Positions 16,977 through 27,474 of a stretch of DNA of 64,000 bases are shown here, piece by piece. The notes below the pieces were generated by a model. That model searched no databases and was not told where the DNA came from. It saw only the letters and a program-made list of their open reading frames with translations. Each line of letters starts with the position of its first letter. Positions within the stretch are counted from its first letter, which is position 1. Both the position numbers and the translations under genes were made by a program. Source of the DNA: Sandarakinorhabdus limnophila DSM 17366. Lineage in GTDB: Bacteria > Pseudomonadota > Alphaproteobacteria > Sphingomonadales > Sphingomonadaceae. The stretch lies in NCBI RefSeq assembly GCF_000420765.1, contig NZ_ATVO01000005.1, positions 62,001-126,000 on the forward strand, written 5' to 3'.

Positions 16977-18539
16977 TCATGCCGCTTCGCTGTCCTTGAA
17001 CGCCAGCACCGGCTTGCGGGCCGCCAGCGTTTCATCAAGCCGGCGGCGCGGCGCGAAATGCGGCCCGGTGCGCCAGGCATCTGGATCGGCCAGCATCTGC
17101 GTCGCGACGTGGCGCATCGCCCCGATCAGCTGATCGAGATTGGCCTTGCTCTCCGTCTCGGTCGGTTCAACCAGCATGGCGCCGTGCACCACCAGCGGGA
17201 AATAGACCGTCATCGGGTGGAAGCCTTCGTCGATCAGCGCCTTGGCCAGATCGAGCGTGGAAAGCCCGGTGCCATCGAGGAAATCATCCGAGAACAGCGC
17301 TTCGTGCATGCACGGGCCGCTGGCGGCGAACGGCGCGGTGTAGAGATCCTTCAGGCTGGCAAGGATGTAATTGGCGTTGAGCACCGCATCCTCGGCGACC
17401 TGGCGCAGGCCATCGGCGCCGTGGCTCATCATGTAGCTGAGCGCGCGGACGAACATGCCCATCTGGCCGTGGAAGGCGACCATGCGGCCGAAGCTCTGGT
17501 TCGCATGGGTGCCGGCGGTGTCTTCTTCGACAAGTTCCAGGCCGGTCGCGGTCTTGCGCACGAATGGGATCGGCGCGAACGGGGCCAGCGCGGCCGACAG
17601 CACAACTGGGCCTGAACCCGGCCCGCCACCACCGTGCGGGGTGGAGAAGGTCTTGTGGAGGTTGATGTGCATGGCATCAACGCCCAGATCGCCGGGGCGC
17701 ACGCGGCCAACGATGGCGTTGAAATTGGCACCGTCGCAATAGACATAGCCTCCCACCGCATGCACCGCATCGGAAATGCGCTTCAGGTCAGGCTCGAACA
17801 GGCCGCAGGTGTTGGGGTTGGTGATCATCACCGCCGCCACATCCGGGCCAAGCCGGGCCAGCATGGCATCCAGATCGACCCGGCCGCGATCGTTGGCCGG
17901 GATGTTTTCCACGGTGAATCCGCAGAAGGCCGCGGTCGCCGGGTTGGTGCCATGCGCTGACTCCGGCACCAGCACGACGCGGCGCGGATCGTTCTTCGCA
18001 TCGAGCGCGGCGCGGATCGCCACCATGCCGCACAGCTCGCCATGGGCGCCGGCCTTGGGGCTCATGGCCACCGCCGGCATGCCGGTCAGCTTCATCAGCC
18101 AATCGGCGAGCACGTCGATCAGTTCCAGCGCGCCTTGCACGGTGGATTGCGGCTGCAGCGGGTGAATGTCGGCAAAGCCGGGCAGCCGCGCCATCTTCTC
18201 GTTCAGGCGCGGGTTGTGCTTCATCGTGCACGAACCCAGCGGGAAGATGCCGAGATCGATGGCATAATTCTGCCGCGACAGGCGGGTGTAATGGCGCACG
18301 GCTTCGGGCTCGGAAAAGCCCGGGAGACCGATGACGGCATCACGGCCAAGGCCGCCGAGGCGATCCGGAACCGGCGGCACCGGCGGCAGATCAACGCCCG
18401 ACGTGTCGAGCGAGCCGCGCTCGAACAGCAACGGCTCTTCCAGCATCAGCGCCTTGTTGCCGGTGAAGGTTTCGGCGACGGCACCGGTGCCGGCGACGAG
18501 GCGGGTGGGGCGGCCCACATTGTTCATTGCAGTCGTCAT
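16977..18539 (-). CDS. gcvPB: Glycine dehydrogenase (decarboxylating) subunit 2
   Basis: This is the PLP-bearing half of the split P protein, which decarboxylates glycine and passes the aminomethyl group to lipoyl-GcvH. At 520 residues it has the expected size. The PLP-lysine motif is HINLHKTFSTPHGGGGPG; the LGSCTMKHNPR block is also typical. Its ATG shares one base with the gcvPA stop (TAATG), ensuring equal production of the two subunits. It is the last gene of the riboswitch-led gcv operon. Confidence 0.96.
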   Translation of the reverse strand: MTTAMNNVGRPTRLVAGTGAVAETFTGNKALMLEEPLLFERGSLDTSGVDLPPVPPVPDRLGGLGRDAVIGLPGFSEPEAVRHYTRLSRQNYAIDLGIFPLGSCTMKHNPRLNEKMARLPGFADIHPLQPQSTVQGALELIDVLADWLMKLTGMPAVAMSPKAGAHGELCGMVAIRAALDAKNDPRRVVLVPESAHGTNPATAAFCGFTVENIPANDRGRVDLDAMLARLGPDVAAVMITNPNTCGLFEPDLKRISDAVHAVGGYVYCDGANFNAIVGRVRPGDLGVDAMHINLHKTFSTPHGGGGPGSGPVVLSAALAPFAPIPFVRKTATGLELVEEDTAGTHANQSFGRMVAFHGQMGMFVRALSYMMSHGADGLRQVAEDAVLNANYILASLKDLYTAPFAASGPCMHEALFSDDFLDGTGLSTLDLAKALIDEGFHPMTVYFPLVVHGAMLVEPTETESKANLDQLIGAMRHVATQMLADPDAWRTGPHFAPRRRLDETLAARKPVLAFKDSEAA

Positions 18540-19906
18540 TACGCCATCACCTCGTCCAGCGCGTCTTCATACGCGTCAAAATCCTCGTCGGTCGCGGTTT
18601 CCGTCACCGCCACGATCATGCCGTTGGCCAGCGCCTTTTCGCCCGGCCACAACCGGCCCAGCGACACACCGCCGAGCACGCCCTTTTCGGCCAGTTTGCG
18701 CACGACGGGGCGGGCTTCGCGGCCAAGGTCCAGCGTGAACTCGTTGAAAAACGGCCCGTTCAGCAGCGTCACGCCGGGCATGCGGCTCAGCCGATCAGCC
18801 AGTTGCACGGCACGGGCGTGATTAAGGGCCGCGAGGTGGCGGAGGCCCTTTTCGCCCAGCAGCGATAGATGCGCCGAAAAGGCCAGCGCGATCAGGCCGG
18901 AATTTGTGCAGATGTTGCTGGTCGCCTTCTCGCGGCGGATATGCTGTTCGCGGGTGGACAGCGTCAGCACGAAGCCGCGCTTGCCGCTGGCGTCCACGGT
19001 TTCGCCGCACAGCCGGCCCGGAGCCTGGCGTACATGCTTTTCGCGGCAAGCAAACAAGCCCAGGTACGGCCCGCCAAACAGCAGCCCGGCGCCGAGCGAC
19101 TGGCCTTCGCCCACCACAATATCGGCGCCCATTTCCCCCGGCGACTTGATGGCACCCAGCGAAACGATTTCGGTGACCACGACGATGAGCAGCGCGCCGG
19201 CCTTGTGGCAGGCATCGGCCAGCGGGGTGAGATCGGCGACATGGCCGAACAGATTGGGGTTCTGCACGACGACGCAGCTGGTTTCGGCGTCAATGCTGGC
19301 AATCAGGCTGGACAGGTCATCGCCCGGCGCGCCCGGCGTGAACACGGGCGTGCCGGCCTCCACAACGTCGCCGGTGAAGCGGGTCAGCGTCTTCAGCACC
19401 GAGGTATAGTGCGGGTGGACACCGGCGGACACGATGCACTTGGATTTGCGGGTGATGCGGCGCGCCATGAACACCGCTTCTGTCATGGCGGTGGAGCCGT
19501 CGTACATCGAGGCGTTGGCCACTTCCATGCCGGTGAGCCGCGCCACCTGGGTCTGGAATTCGAACAGGACCTGCAGGGTGCCTTGCGCGATTTCCGGTTG
19601 ATAGGGTGTGTAGGCGGTGAGGAATTCGCCGCGCTGGATCACCATGTCCACCGTGGCCGGCACATGATGCTTGTAGGCGCCGCAGCCGACAAAGAAGGGC
19701 GTGGTGCTGGCGGTCAAATTCTTGCCGGCCATCTTTACCAGCGCGCGCTCCACCGCCATTTCGCTGGCGTGGTTCGGGAGGCCGGCGATGGGGCCATCCA
19801 GCACAGCTTCGGCAGGCACGTCCCGAAACAGATCGTCGACGCTGGCGGCACCGATGGTGGCCAGCATGGCTGAGCGGTCAGCCGTGGAAAGGGGCAGATA
19901 ACGCAA
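18539..19906 (-). CDS. gcvPA: Glycine dehydrogenase (decarboxylating) subunit 1
   Basis: The N-terminal half of the P protein of the glycine cleavage system, forming the heterotetramer with GcvPB. The 455-residue length agrees with the family. Typical blocks are [26 protein letters not shown] and [10 protein letters not shown] place the start at a TTG (giving [11 protein letters not shown]), with a GGAG ribosome site 8 bases upstream and 5 bases after the methyltransferase stop. A longer in-frame start at 19963 lies within the upstream gene. Confidence 0.94.
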   Translation of the reverse strand: MRYLPLSTADRSAMLATIGAASVDDLFRDVPAEAVLDGPIAGLPNHASEMAVERALVKMAGKNLTASTTPFFVGCGAYKHHVPATVDMVIQRGEFLTAYTPYQPEIAQGTLQVLFEFQTQVARLTGMEVANASMYDGSTAMTEAVFMARRITRKSKCIVSAGVHPHYTSVLKTLTRFTGDVVEAGTPVFTPGAPGDDLSSLIASIDAETSCVVVQNPNLFGHVADLTPLADACHKAGALLIVVVTEIVSLGAIKSPGEMGADIVVGEGQSLGAGLLFGGPYLGLFACREKHVRQAPGRLCGETVDASGKRGFVLTLSTREQHIRREKATSNICTNSGLIALAFSAHLSLLGEKGLRHLAALNHARAVQLADRLSRMPGVTLLNGPFFNEFTLDLGREARPVVRKLAEKGVLGGVSLGRLWPGEKALANGMIVAVTETATDEDFDAYEDALDEVMA

Positions 19907-19911
19907 GGGCC

Positions 19912-20682
19912 TTACTCCGGGAGATGAGCGGAAAAACGGATGCGGACATAATCGGCGACCCACTGGCCATCGGCGGCTTGCAGCGCCGGGGCGAGGAGAG
20001 CGACGGTTTCGGCGATGATCTGGTCTTTTTGGTCGTCGGGCACGCCGGCGGCGTCGATGAAGCCGCCACGGAAGGTTTCCAGCCAGCCGGCCATTCCGCT
20101 TTCTGGCAGCGGCGTCGGGCGCGGGATGATGGCGCAGCTGTCCACCACGAAACCGCCCGCTTCCAGAACGGCGCGGAAGGCCTCGGCGGTGGGATAGTAG
20201 CTGGTTTCGGCTCCAGCGGCCGGGAAGCCGTGGCGGGCGAGCACAGCGATCAGCGCGGTGCGGATGGCCGCGATATTGGCGTGGCCGCCGAATTCGCCGA
20301 CATAACGCCCACCGGGCTTCAGTGCACGCTTCACGCCCGCCGTCACCACGTCGGGCTGGCCGACCCAGTGCAGGGCGGCATTGGTGAAGACGGCATCGAA
20401 TTCGGCTTCGAAATCGAGCGCGCGCGCGTCGCCGAGCCGGGCATCAATGCCCTTGGCCTGCGCCGCCGCCACCATCGCCGGATCAGCATCAATACCAACC
20501 ACGCTGCAGCCGGCAGCGATCAGCTTCTGTGTCAGCACGCCATCGCCGCAGCCCAGATCGAGCACTTGGCTGCCCGACTGCGGCGCCAGCAGGTCAAGCA
20601 CCGCCGCTCCCAGCGCCGGCACGAAGCTGGCGTGGGTTGCATAGAGGGACGGATCCCAGCGCGTGGCGGTGCCTGTGGTCAC
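19912..20682 (-). CDS. SAM-dependent methyltransferase (trans-aconitate methyltransferase-like)
   Basis: A 256-residue class I methyltransferase. Motif I is [15 protein letters not shown], motif [10 protein letters not shown], the acidic loop GDARALDF and a post-motif TNAALHWV, as in trans-aconitate 2-methyltransferases. The start is a GTG immediately after the gcvH stop, and gcvPA follows within 5 bases. It is therefore embedded in the glycine cleavage operon and co-regulated by glycine. The substrate is unproven. A link with glycine or one-carbon balance is an inference from position only. Confidence 0.85.
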   Translation of the reverse strand: MTTGTATRWDPSLYATHASFVPALGAAVLDLLAPQSGSQVLDLGCGDGVLTQKLIAAGCSVVGIDADPAMVAAAQAKGIDARLGDARALDFEAEFDAVFTNAALHWVGQPDVVTAGVKRALKPGGRYVGEFGGHANIAAIRTALIAVLARHGFPAAGAETSYYPTAEAFRAVLEAGGFVVDSCAIIPRPTPLPESGMAGWLETFRGGFIDAAGVPDDQKDQIIAETVALLAPALQAADGQWVADYVRIRFSAHLPE

Positions 20683-21054
20683 TTAAAGGCTGGCGACAAA
20701 CGCGTCGTAAGCGGCCTTGTCCATCAAGCCATCCAGCTCCGACGCGTCGGACAGGGTGAGCTTGAAGAACCAACCGTCGGCTTCCGGCGCACTGTTGACC
20801 AGGCTCGGATCGTCGGCCAGCGCTGGATTGGACTCGGTCACGGTGCCCGACACCGGGGCATAGACATCAGACGCGGCCTTCACCGATTCGACCACGGCAG
20901 CTTCCCCGCCCTTGGTCACGGCGCGACCGGCGTCGGGCAGATCGACGAACACGACGTCGCCCAGCTGGCCCTGCGCATAATCGGTGATGCCAACGGTGGC
21001 TTCACCGCCGGCAACGTCGATCCATTCATGATCCTGCGTGTATAGACGGCTCAT
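20683..21054 (-). CDS. gcvH: Glycine cleavage system H protein
   Basis: The 123-residue lipoyl carrier that shuttles the aminomethyl and hydride groups between P, T and L proteins. It starts [14 protein letters not shown]. The lipoylation lysine lies in [19 protein letters not shown], and the ending [13 protein letters not shown] is typical. Its ATG overlaps the gcvT stop by four bases (ATGA). The next gene, a methyltransferase, starts at the following base. Confidence 0.97.
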   Translation of the reverse strand: MSRLYTQDHEWIDVAGGEATVGITDYAQGQLGDVVFVDLPDAGRAVTKGGEAAVVESVKAASDVYAPVSGTVTESNPALADDPSLVNSAPEADGWFFKLTLSDASELDGLMDKAAYDAFVASL

Positions 21055-22190
21055 TTCTTGTCCCCTTCCCGAACATAATTCTTCTGTTTGAACGGCATCG
21101 GTACTACTGTGGCCGCGATCCGCTTGCCCCGCACTTCGATTTCCAACGCCGCGCCATCGGCGGCACAGCCAGTGGCAACATAGGCCATGGCAATCGGCAC
21201 GTTGAGGCTGGGCGCGAAACCGCCGGAGGTGAGCACGCCCACCTGTTCGGCGCCCACCCACACGGTCGCGCCTTCACGAGCCGGCATGCGGCCTTCAACG
21301 GCTAGGCCCACGCGCTTGCGGGCGGCGCCATTGAACAATTGATCGAGCACCCGCTCCGCACCGGGGAAACCGCCTTCGGTCTTGCGGCGCTTGGAAATGG
21401 CGAAGCTCAGATCGGCTTCGACCGGCGTGGTTTCCGGATCGAGATCATGGCCATAGAGCGGCAGGCCAGCTTCAAGCCGCAGCGAATCGCGGGCGCCAAG
21501 ACCAATCGGTTTCACTTCAGTGTGCGCCAGCAGCGCCTCGGCCAGCGCTTCGGCATGTTCGGCCGGCACCGAAATCTCGTAACCATCCTCGCCGGTGTAA
21601 CCGGAACGGGTGATGCCCAGCTTGATCCCGTTCCACAGCCAGCGTGCACCGGCCATGAACTTGAGATCGGCAAAGGCGGGCTGATCGGCAGACTCGGGGG
21701 TGAGGTCGAACCGGCTCATCACCGTCACTGCCTGCGGGCCTTGCAGCGCCAGCAGGGCGTCATCTTCCATGTGGTGCAATGTGATGCCAGCCGGCAGCCG
21801 CGCAGCCATGTGGGCGATGTCGCCATGCTTGGTCGCGCCGTTGACGACGAGATAGAAATTGCGGCCAGTATTGGTGACCATCAGGTCATCCAGGATACCG
21901 CCATTGTCGGCCAGCAGGAGTGAATAGCGCACGCGGTGCGGCTGCAACGCCTTGAAGTCACCGGGCGCCAGGCTTTCCAGCCATTCGGCGGCGCCTTCCC
22001 CTTCCACCAGCAGTTGGCCCATGTGCGACACGTCGAACAGCCCAGCATGTTCACGCGTCCACAAATGTTCGGCGATGATGCCGTCAAACTGGATCGGCAT
22101 GGCATAGCCAGCAAAAGACACCATGCGCGCGCCCAGGCGGCGGTGCAGCGCATCCAAAGGCAGTGTTTTCAGATCGGCATCATCAGCCAT
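21051..22190 (-). CDS. gcvT: Glycine cleavage system T protein (aminomethyltransferase)
   Basis: This enzyme transfers the methylene group from aminomethyl-lipoyl-GcvH to tetrahydrofolate, releasing ammonia. The 379-residue protein has [24 protein letters not shown] and [19 protein letters not shown], all hallmark blocks. I chose the ATG giving [11 protein letters not shown]; a codon seven residues earlier (22211) is an alternative. It is the first gene of the operon and lies about 47 bases downstream of the tandem glycine riboswitch. Confidence 0.96.
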   Translation of the reverse strand: MADDADLKTLPLDALHRRLGARMVSFAGYAMPIQFDGIIAEHLWTREHAGLFDVSHMGQLLVEGEGAAEWLESLAPGDFKALQPHRVRYSLLLADNGGILDDLMVTNTGRNFYLVVNGATKHGDIAHMAARLPAGITLHHMEDDALLALQGPQAVTVMSRFDLTPESADQPAFADLKFMAGARWLWNGIKLGITRSGYTGEDGYEISVPAEHAEALAEALLAHTEVKPIGLGARDSLRLEAGLPLYGHDLDPETTPVEADLSFAISKRRKTEGGFPGAERVLDQLFNGAARKRVGLAVEGRMPAREGATVWVGAEQVGVLTSGGFAPSLNVPIAMAYVATGCAADGAALEIEVRGKRIAATVVPMPFKQKNYVREGDKK

Positions 22191-22236
22191 ACGGCCCCCG
22201 GCAACAGTCACGGTTCAGCCTTGTGCCAAACCTGGT

Positions 22237-22425
22237 TCCCCCACTGTCGCCAGACCTGAGAGCTTTGACCGGACAATGTCCGGCTTACCCCTTCGGTGGG
22301 GTGAAGGCGTGAGCCCGCACCCGCTTTCCAGAGTGTCGCTAATACGCCGGCGCGGTCCTTTTGCCTGAGAGATTCCGGGGGCGGCTTGCTCCTTCGGCGG
22401 TGAAACTTGCGCTTCACACTCTCCC
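22237..22425 (-). ncRNA. Tandem glycine riboswitch upstream of gcvT
   Basis: Read on the minus strand, two aptamers occur in series. Aptamer 1 starts GGGAGAGTGTGAAG and includes CCGCCGAAGGAGCAAGCC and CTCTCAGGCAAAAGGACCG. Aptamer 2, after a short linker from GACACTCTGGAAAGCGG, includes CACCGAAGGGGTAAGCC, then AAAGCTCTCAGG and the closing GACAGTGGGGG. These blocks and their order match the glycine riboswitch class. It should sense glycine and turn on the gcv operon. The sequence between 22426 and 22673 probably holds the promoter; a TTGACT box at 22490-22485 is a weak candidate. Confidence 0.95.
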
Positions 22426-22673
22426 GCGCGCGGCGCCGGAGTTGCCCCCGGCGACAACCGCCGATTGGGCGAACCTCGCGCCTGAGTCAACTGCTCGAAT
22501 GACCACCACAATGCCGCAACCCCGTCGGCAGACGGCCGTAACTCCAGAGCATGATTGCCAAGCGCCTGCCCCTGATTGTCCTGCTCCTCGGCCTTGCCCT
22601 GGCGTTGAGCATCAACCGCGCAGATGGGGCGCGACCAACGTCAACTCACGCCGAATCGCTGCCCTAATCTGGC

Positions 22674-23321
22674 TTACTTGGCGATGTTGTAGGCCAGCGC
22701 CCGATCGTCGAGCTGGAAGCCGAGCAGCACTTCGAAGCTGGCGGCACGCAGGGCAGCCTTCACTTCAGGATCGGCCATCGGATCGGTGGCCGCATCCAGT
22801 TCACCGGGACGCCGCTTGCGGTTGATCTTGTCGAGAATGGCCTGCGGCACGGCGGCAGCGGTGCGCGATACGGCGGCCGTGGCCGTGCCCTGGGCAACGG
22901 CCCGTTCCTGGCCGGCAGCAAAATTCACCGTCACCTGGGAAATCTGCTTGGCGTTCACGATGTTCCCGGCCTGCACCACGGCGGCAAATACCGGCAGCAC
23001 GAACTGCCGGGCTGGTGCCGCGTCGGTGCGGCGCACGATAACGTCATAATTGATGCGCGAAACGAACTGATCGCTGGTTTCAGCGCAGTCATCGCGCACG
23101 TTGGTGATGGTCGCCACGGCGTCCATGTTGGCCGCATCGGCAACGGTGCCCGCCGCGCCCGGCCGGAACAACGTCATGTCGCCGGCATAGGCCGCCACCG
23201 CGACGGCCGGGCATGAGGAGCGCCGCACCACCAGAGGATTGCGGTCACACGCGGCCAAAAGCAGCGCCGGCACGGCAAGAGCGGTCAGGGCGATGGAACG
23301 GCGAAAAGCAGGGCTCGTCAT
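22674..23321 (-). CDS. Predicted lipoprotein of unknown function
   Basis: A 215-residue protein with a lipoprotein signal ([12 protein letters not shown]), so it is probably anchored in the outer or inner membrane. Mature features are a Cys pair region ([20 protein letters not shown]), a [11 protein letters not shown] segment and a long beta-rich part with [13 protein letters not shown] do not recognise a named family with certainty. The ATG at 23321 has AGAAGGGG just upstream, which decides it over a start 7 codons earlier. It is divergent from ispH and faces the gcv riboswitch region. Confidence 0.8.
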   Translation of the reverse strand: MTSPAFRRSIALTALAVPALLLAACDRNPLVVRRSSCPAVAVAAYAGDMTLFRPGAAGTVADAANMDAVATITNVRDDCAETSDQFVSRINYDVIVRRTDAAPARQFVLPVFAAVVQAGNIVNAKQISQVTVNFAAGQERAVAQGTATAAVSRTAAAVPQAILDKINRKRRPGELDAATDPMADPEVKAALRAASFEVLLGFQLDDRALAYNIAK

Positions 23322-23407
23322 GCCCCTTCTCCTATGGGGCAAAAGGCGTCACCGCAAGCGCCAACAAACTGTGGCGCGGGCCGGGCCAATCGCGTATCAG
23401 CCAGGGC

Positions 23408-24385
23408 ATGAGCAACGTCGCCCCCGCCATGGATTTTGTTCCTGCCGAACTGCCAGCCCTGAACGTACTGGTTGCCGCTCCACGCGGCTTTTGTGCCGGG
23501 GTGGATCGCGCGATCCACATCGTTGAACTTGCGCTCGAACGCTGGGGCGCGCCGGTTTTCGTGCGGCATGAAATCGTCCACAACAAGTTCGTGGTCGACA
23601 GTCTGAAAGCCAAGGGCGCCATCTTCGTCGAGGAACTGGACGAAGTCCCCGACGGTGTGCCGGTCGTGTTTTCCGCCCACGGCGTGCCCAAGGCCGTGCC
23701 GGCCAAGGCCGAAGAGCGCGGGCTGACCTATGTGGATGCCACCTGCCCGCTGGTTTCCAAGGTGCATCGCCAGGCCGAACGGCTGGTGGCCGGCGGTTGC
23801 CACATCCTGTTCATCGGCCATCAGGGCCACCCGGAAGTGATCGGCACCTTTGGCCAGGTCCCCGAAGGCGCCATGACCCTTATCGAAACGCTGGAAGACG
23901 CAGCTGCCGTGCAACCGCACAACAGCGGCAAGCTGGGCTTCCTCACCCAGACGACGCTGAGCGTTGACGACACGTCGGACATGGTTGCCGAACTGAAACG
24001 GCGCTTCCCGGATATCGAAGGCCCGCGCGGCGACGATATCTGCTATGCGACGTCCAACCGCCAGGCCGCCGTGAAGGCGATGGCACCGCGCTGTGATCTG
24101 GTGCTGGTGATCGGCGCCGCCAACAGCAGCAACAGCCAGCGCCTGCGCGAAGTGGCCGAGCGCGAAGGCGCGCGCAGCTGGCTGATCCAGCGCGCGGCCG
24201 AGATTGATTGGGCCTGGTTTGAAGGTGTGACCACGGTCGGGCTGACCGCCGGCGCCTCGGCCCCGGAAGTGCTGGTGCAGGAAGTGCTGGCCGCGATGAA
24301 CGAACGCTTTGCCGTGACGACCGAAAATATCACGACGGCGGTGGAAGAAGTGGTGTTCAAGCTGCCGCGTTCGCTGACCGCCTGA
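23408..24385 (+). CDS. ispH: 4-hydroxy-3-methylbut-2-enyl diphosphate reductase
   Basis: The iron-sulfur enzyme for the last step of the MEP isoprenoid pathway, making IPP and DMAPP for carotenoid, quinone and bacteriochlorophyll tails. The three cluster cysteines are visible in [12 protein letters not shown] (residue 29), [11 protein letters not shown] and [10 protein letters not shown]. The [10 protein letters not shown] and GHPEVIGT blocks are also conserved. The 325-residue length is normal. It precedes thrB and rnhA, an order I associate with alphaproteobacteria. Confidence 0.97.
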   Translation: MSNVAPAMDFVPAELPALNVLVAAPRGFCAGVDRAIHIVELALERWGAPVFVRHEIVHNKFVVDSLKAKGAIFVEELDEVPDGVPVVFSAHGVPKAVPAKAEERGLTYVDATCPLVSKVHRQAERLVAGGCHILFIGHQGHPEVIGTFGQVPEGAMTLIETLEDAAAVQPHNSGKLGFLTQTTLSVDDTSDMVAELKRRFPDIEGPRGDDICYATSNRQAAVKAMAPRCDLVLVIGAANSSNSQRLREVAEREGARSWLIQRAAEIDWAWFEGVTTVGLTAGASAPEVLVQEVLAAMNERFAVTTENITTAVEEVVFKLPRSLTA

Positions 24386-24401
24386 CCCGGGTTGCCGAGC
24401 G

Positions 24402-25358
24402 ATGGCCGTTTACACCCCGGTCAGCGCCGATGATCTGACGGCCTTTCTGGCCGGCTATGATGTCGGCGCCGCAGTCAGCTTCAAGGGCATCGCCGAAGGC
24501 GTCGAGAACAGCAATTTTCTGCTCGAAACCACACGCGGGCGCTTCATCCTCACCCTGTATGAAAAGCGCGTCGACGCCGGTGACCTGCCCTGGTTCCTGG
24601 CGCTGATGGGCCATCTTGCGGCCAAGGGCCTGCCCGTCCCCGGCCCGGTTGCCGATGCCCGCGGCCAGGTGCTGCAGGTGCTGAATGGTCGCCCGGCCTG
24701 CCTGATCGAATTCCTGCCGGGTGTGAGCGTTACCGAAGCCACGCCGGAGGCCGCCCGCGCGGTTGGCGCCGCACTGAGCCAGATGCACCGTGCGCTCGCC
24801 GATTTCACCGCCCCTCGGCCCAACACGCTTGGCCCCGCGGCCTGGCCGCCGCTCGCCGCCCGCTGCAATGGCCGGCTGGGCGAGATTGACGCCGGCCTGC
24901 CCGATGCCGTGGCGCGCGGGCTGGCCGCCGCCGCCGATTGGCCCGCTGGCCTGCCGCAATCGACCATCCATGCCGATCTGTTTCCCGATAATGTGCTGAT
25001 GCTGGATGGGCGCGTCACGGGCCTCATCGATTTCTATTTCGCCTGCACTGATGCCCGCGCTTATGATGTCGCCATCACCCACGCCGCCTGGTGTTTCTCA
25101 GCCGATGGCCGGCAGTTCTTCCCCGAGCGCGCTGCCGGTTTGATGGCAGGCTATCTGGCCGAAGTCGGGCTCACGGCTGCAGAGCGGGCTGCCCTGCCGC
25201 GGCTGGCCGCCGGTGCCGCGCTGCGCTTCACCCTCACCCGCGCCTTTGATTGGCTCAATACACCGGCCGATGCGCTGGTCACCCGCAAGGATCCGATGGC
25301 CTTTGCCCGCCGCCTGACATGGTATCTGGATGCAACTCCGGAGATGATGGGTGGCTGA
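24402..25358 (+). CDS. thrB: Homoserine kinase (APH-fold type)
   Basis: A 318-residue kinase of the aminoglycoside-phosphotransferase fold that phosphorylates homoserine in threonine synthesis; this is the alphaproteobacterial/pseudomonad-type ThrB, unrelated to the GHMP enzyme. It starts [22 protein letters not shown], as the family does. The Brenner motif is [13 protein letters not shown] and the metal site [10 protein letters not shown]. It lies 16 bases after ispH and overlaps the rnhA GTG by eight bases. Confidence 0.95.
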   Translation: MAVYTPVSADDLTAFLAGYDVGAAVSFKGIAEGVENSNFLLETTRGRFILTLYEKRVDAGDLPWFLALMGHLAAKGLPVPGPVADARGQVLQVLNGRPACLIEFLPGVSVTEATPEAARAVGAALSQMHRALADFTAPRPNTLGPAAWPPLAARCNGRLGEIDAGLPDAVARGLAAAADWPAGLPQSTIHADLFPDNVLMLDGRVTGLIDFYFACTDARAYDVAITHAAWCFSADGRQFFPERAAGLMAGYLAEVGLTAAERAALPRLAAGAALRFTLTRAFDWLNTPADALVTRKDPMAFARRLTWYLDATPEMMGG

Positions 25359-25830
25359 CGATGCGCCAGCGCGTCCGCGAGTTGCCATCTTCACCGATGG
25401 CGCCTGCAAGGGCAATCCCGGCCCCGGCGGCTGGGGCGCCATCCTGCGCGCTGGCGGCAAGGAACGGGAACTGAACGGTTCCGAACCCCATACCACCAAC
25501 AACCGCATGGAATTGCAGGCGGCGATTTCGGCCCTGAACGCCCTCACCCGGCCCTGCAGCGTCGATCTCACCACCGACAGCGTCTATGTGCGCGACGGCA
25601 TTTCGAAATGGGTGCACGGCTGGCAGAAGAACGGCTGGAAAACCGCCGACAAAAAACCGGTGAAGAACGATGATCTGTGGCAGGCCCTGCTTGCAGCCGC
25701 CCGCCCGCATGTCGTGCGCTGGCACTGGGTGAAGGGCCACGCCGGCCATGCGGAGAACGAACGCGCCGATACGCTGGCCAATGAAGCCATTGCCGCCTTG
25801 CGGGCAGCAGCCCCGGCCAACAGCGATTGA
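25351..25830 (+). CDS. rnhA: Ribonuclease HI
   Basis: RNase HI cuts the RNA strand of RNA-DNA hybrids. The four catalytic acidic residues lie in [38 protein letters not shown] and ENERADTLA. The basic handle ([18 protein letters not shown]) and HWVKGHAGH loop are present. The 159-residue length is typical. The start is a GTG overlapping the end of thrB. Confidence 0.96.
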   Translation: MADDAPARPRVAIFTDGACKGNPGPGGWGAILRAGGKERELNGSEPHTTNNRMELQAAISALNALTRPCSVDLTTDSVYVRDGISKWVHGWQKNGWKTADKKPVKNDDLWQALLAAARPHVVRWHWVKGHAGHAENERADTLANEAIAALRAAAPANSD

Positions 25831-25871
25831 CGCTATTGCCAAACCCCAGCCAATCGGCTTTTTGAGGCCGC

Positions 25872-27281
25872 ATGTCAGCCGAACAGCCAGCCAAGGGCCT
25901 GAACGCCCAACTCATTAAGGTGTGGACGACATGGGGCACGCGCTTCCTGCCGTTTGCCGATGTTGCCACCCCGGAATTGCCGCTGTCGCGCCTGCTGCGT
26001 CTGTCGCTGATCCAGGTCAGCGTCGGGATCAGCCTGGTGCTGCTGGTTGGCACACTCAACCGGGTGATGATCGTGGAACTGGGTGTGCCGGCATCGGTGG
26101 TTGGCGTGATGCTGGCGCTGCCGCTGCTCGCCGCGCCCTTCCGCGCGCTGGTGGGCCACAAATCCGATACCCACAAATCCGCCATGGGCTGGCGGCGGGT
26201 GCCCTATATCTACATGGGCACCATGGTGCAGTTTGGCGGCCTGGCGTTCATGCCTTTTGCTATCCTGGTGTTGTCGGGGGCGCAGGAAGCTTTTGATGAG
26301 CGGGTGTGGCTGGGCACGCCGGCCGCGGCCATTGCCTTTCTGATGGTGGGTGCCGGCATCCACATCACCCAAACCGTTGGCCTGGCGCTAGCCACCGATC
26401 TCACCAAGACCGAACAACAACCCAATGTGGTTGGCCTGATGTATGTCATGCTGCTGCTGGGCTCGATCGGTGCGGCCCTGTTTTTCGGCTGGGTGCTGGC
26501 GGATTTCTCGCAAGGGCGGCTTATCCAGGTGATCCAGGGCTGCGCAGTGGTGACGGTCAGCCTGAATTTCTTGGCGCTGTGGAAACAGGAAACCCGGATT
26601 CCCAGCCGGCTGCGGCCTCAGCCAGTCGCGCCTGATCCCAGCTTCCGCGAAAGCTGGGACCTGTTTGTGGCCAAGGAAAAGACGCTTCTGCGTCTGCTCG
26701 CGGTGGGACTGGGCACATTAGCCTTTTCGATGTCGGATATCGTGCTGGAACCTTATGGCGGCGAAGTGCTCAATCTGGGCGTTGGCACCACCACCCTGCT
26801 TTCGGCGCTGACGGCGGGCGGCAGCCTGATCGGTTTTGCCTATGCCTCTTATATTCTGAGCCTGGGTGCCGATCCGTTCCGCATGGCCAGCCTGGGCGCG
26901 CTGATCGGCGTTCCGGCCTATGGCCTGGTGATCTTCGCCGCCACATCCGACGCGCCGTCGATTTTCACCCTGGGCGTGCTGCTGGCCGGGCTTGGCACTG
27001 GCCTGTTCGGCCACGGCACGTTGACAGCCACCATGCAGTTGGCGCCGAAACACCAGGTTGGCATTGCCATGGGGGCGTGGGGCGCGGTGCAGGCCACTTC
27101 CCAGGGGATTGGCGCAACCATCGGCGGCGTAGTTCGCGATCTCACCCGCGGCGTCGATCTGGGGTTCAACCTGGCCGCCAAGGCGGATGGTTATGTGCTG
27201 ATCTTTGGCCTGGAACTGCTGCTGATGCTGGCCACGCTGATCGCCATGCGCCCACTGTTGCACCGCGAAAACGAAAATTAA
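25872..27281 (+). CDS. pucC: PucC/LhaA family (BCD) antenna assembly transporter
   Basis: A 469-residue MFS-like membrane protein with about 12 helices of the bacteriochlorophyll delivery (BCD) family, needed for assembly of LH complexes. Landmarks are LSRLLRLSLIQVSVGI, FRALVGHKSDTHKSAMGWRR, the GLALATDLTKTE loop, MSDIVLEPYGGEVLNL and the late GTLTATMQLAPKHQVGIAMG. Because the adjacent convergent operon encodes LH2-type subunits I label it pucC, but sequence alone does not separate it from LhaA. A GAGG ribosome site precedes the ATG. Confidence 0.85.
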   Translation: MSAEQPAKGLNAQLIKVWTTWGTRFLPFADVATPELPLSRLLRLSLIQVSVGISLVLLVGTLNRVMIVELGVPASVVGVMLALPLLAAPFRALVGHKSDTHKSAMGWRRVPYIYMGTMVQFGGLAFMPFAILVLSGAQEAFDERVWLGTPAAAIAFLMVGAGIHITQTVGLALATDLTKTEQQPNVVGLMYVMLLLGSIGAALFFGWVLADFSQGRLIQVIQGCAVVTVSLNFLALWKQETRIPSRLRPQPVAPDPSFRESWDLFVAKEKTLLRLLAVGLGTLAFSMSDIVLEPYGGEVLNLGVGTTTLLSALTAGGSLIGFAYASYILSLGADPFRMASLGALIGVPAYGLVIFAATSDAPSIFTLGVLLAGLGTGLFGHGTLTATMQLAPKHQVGIAMGAWGAVQATSQGIGATIGGVVRDLTRGVDLGFNLAAKADGYVLIFGLELLLMLATLIAMRPLLHRENEN

Positions 27282-27396
27282 TGCGCTGCAGAAGGCATTT
27301 TGCGGCCGGTTTTCCGCTGCACTCCGCCGCCATTGCCCCACATCGCCGGGCCTGATTCGCCCACGGGGGCTGCGCACCCCGGAAAATGATACACAA

Positions 27397-27439
27397 GAAA
27401 AAAGGCCGGTGCCCCACCGTCAAGCGGGTGGCACCGGCC
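27397..27439 (-). terminator. Intrinsic terminator of the pucBA operon
   Basis: On the minus strand a GC stem (10 paired bases outermost, arms 27430-27439 and 27404-27413, with inner pairs and a small bulge) is followed directly by six T residues (27403-27398). This is the classical form of a rho-independent terminator. It sits 36 bases after the antenna alpha gene stop and between that operon and the convergent pucC gene. Confidence 0.9.
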
Positions 27440-27474
27440 CATTCCAGCCTGCCCGGCGATGCCGAGCGAAAGAC

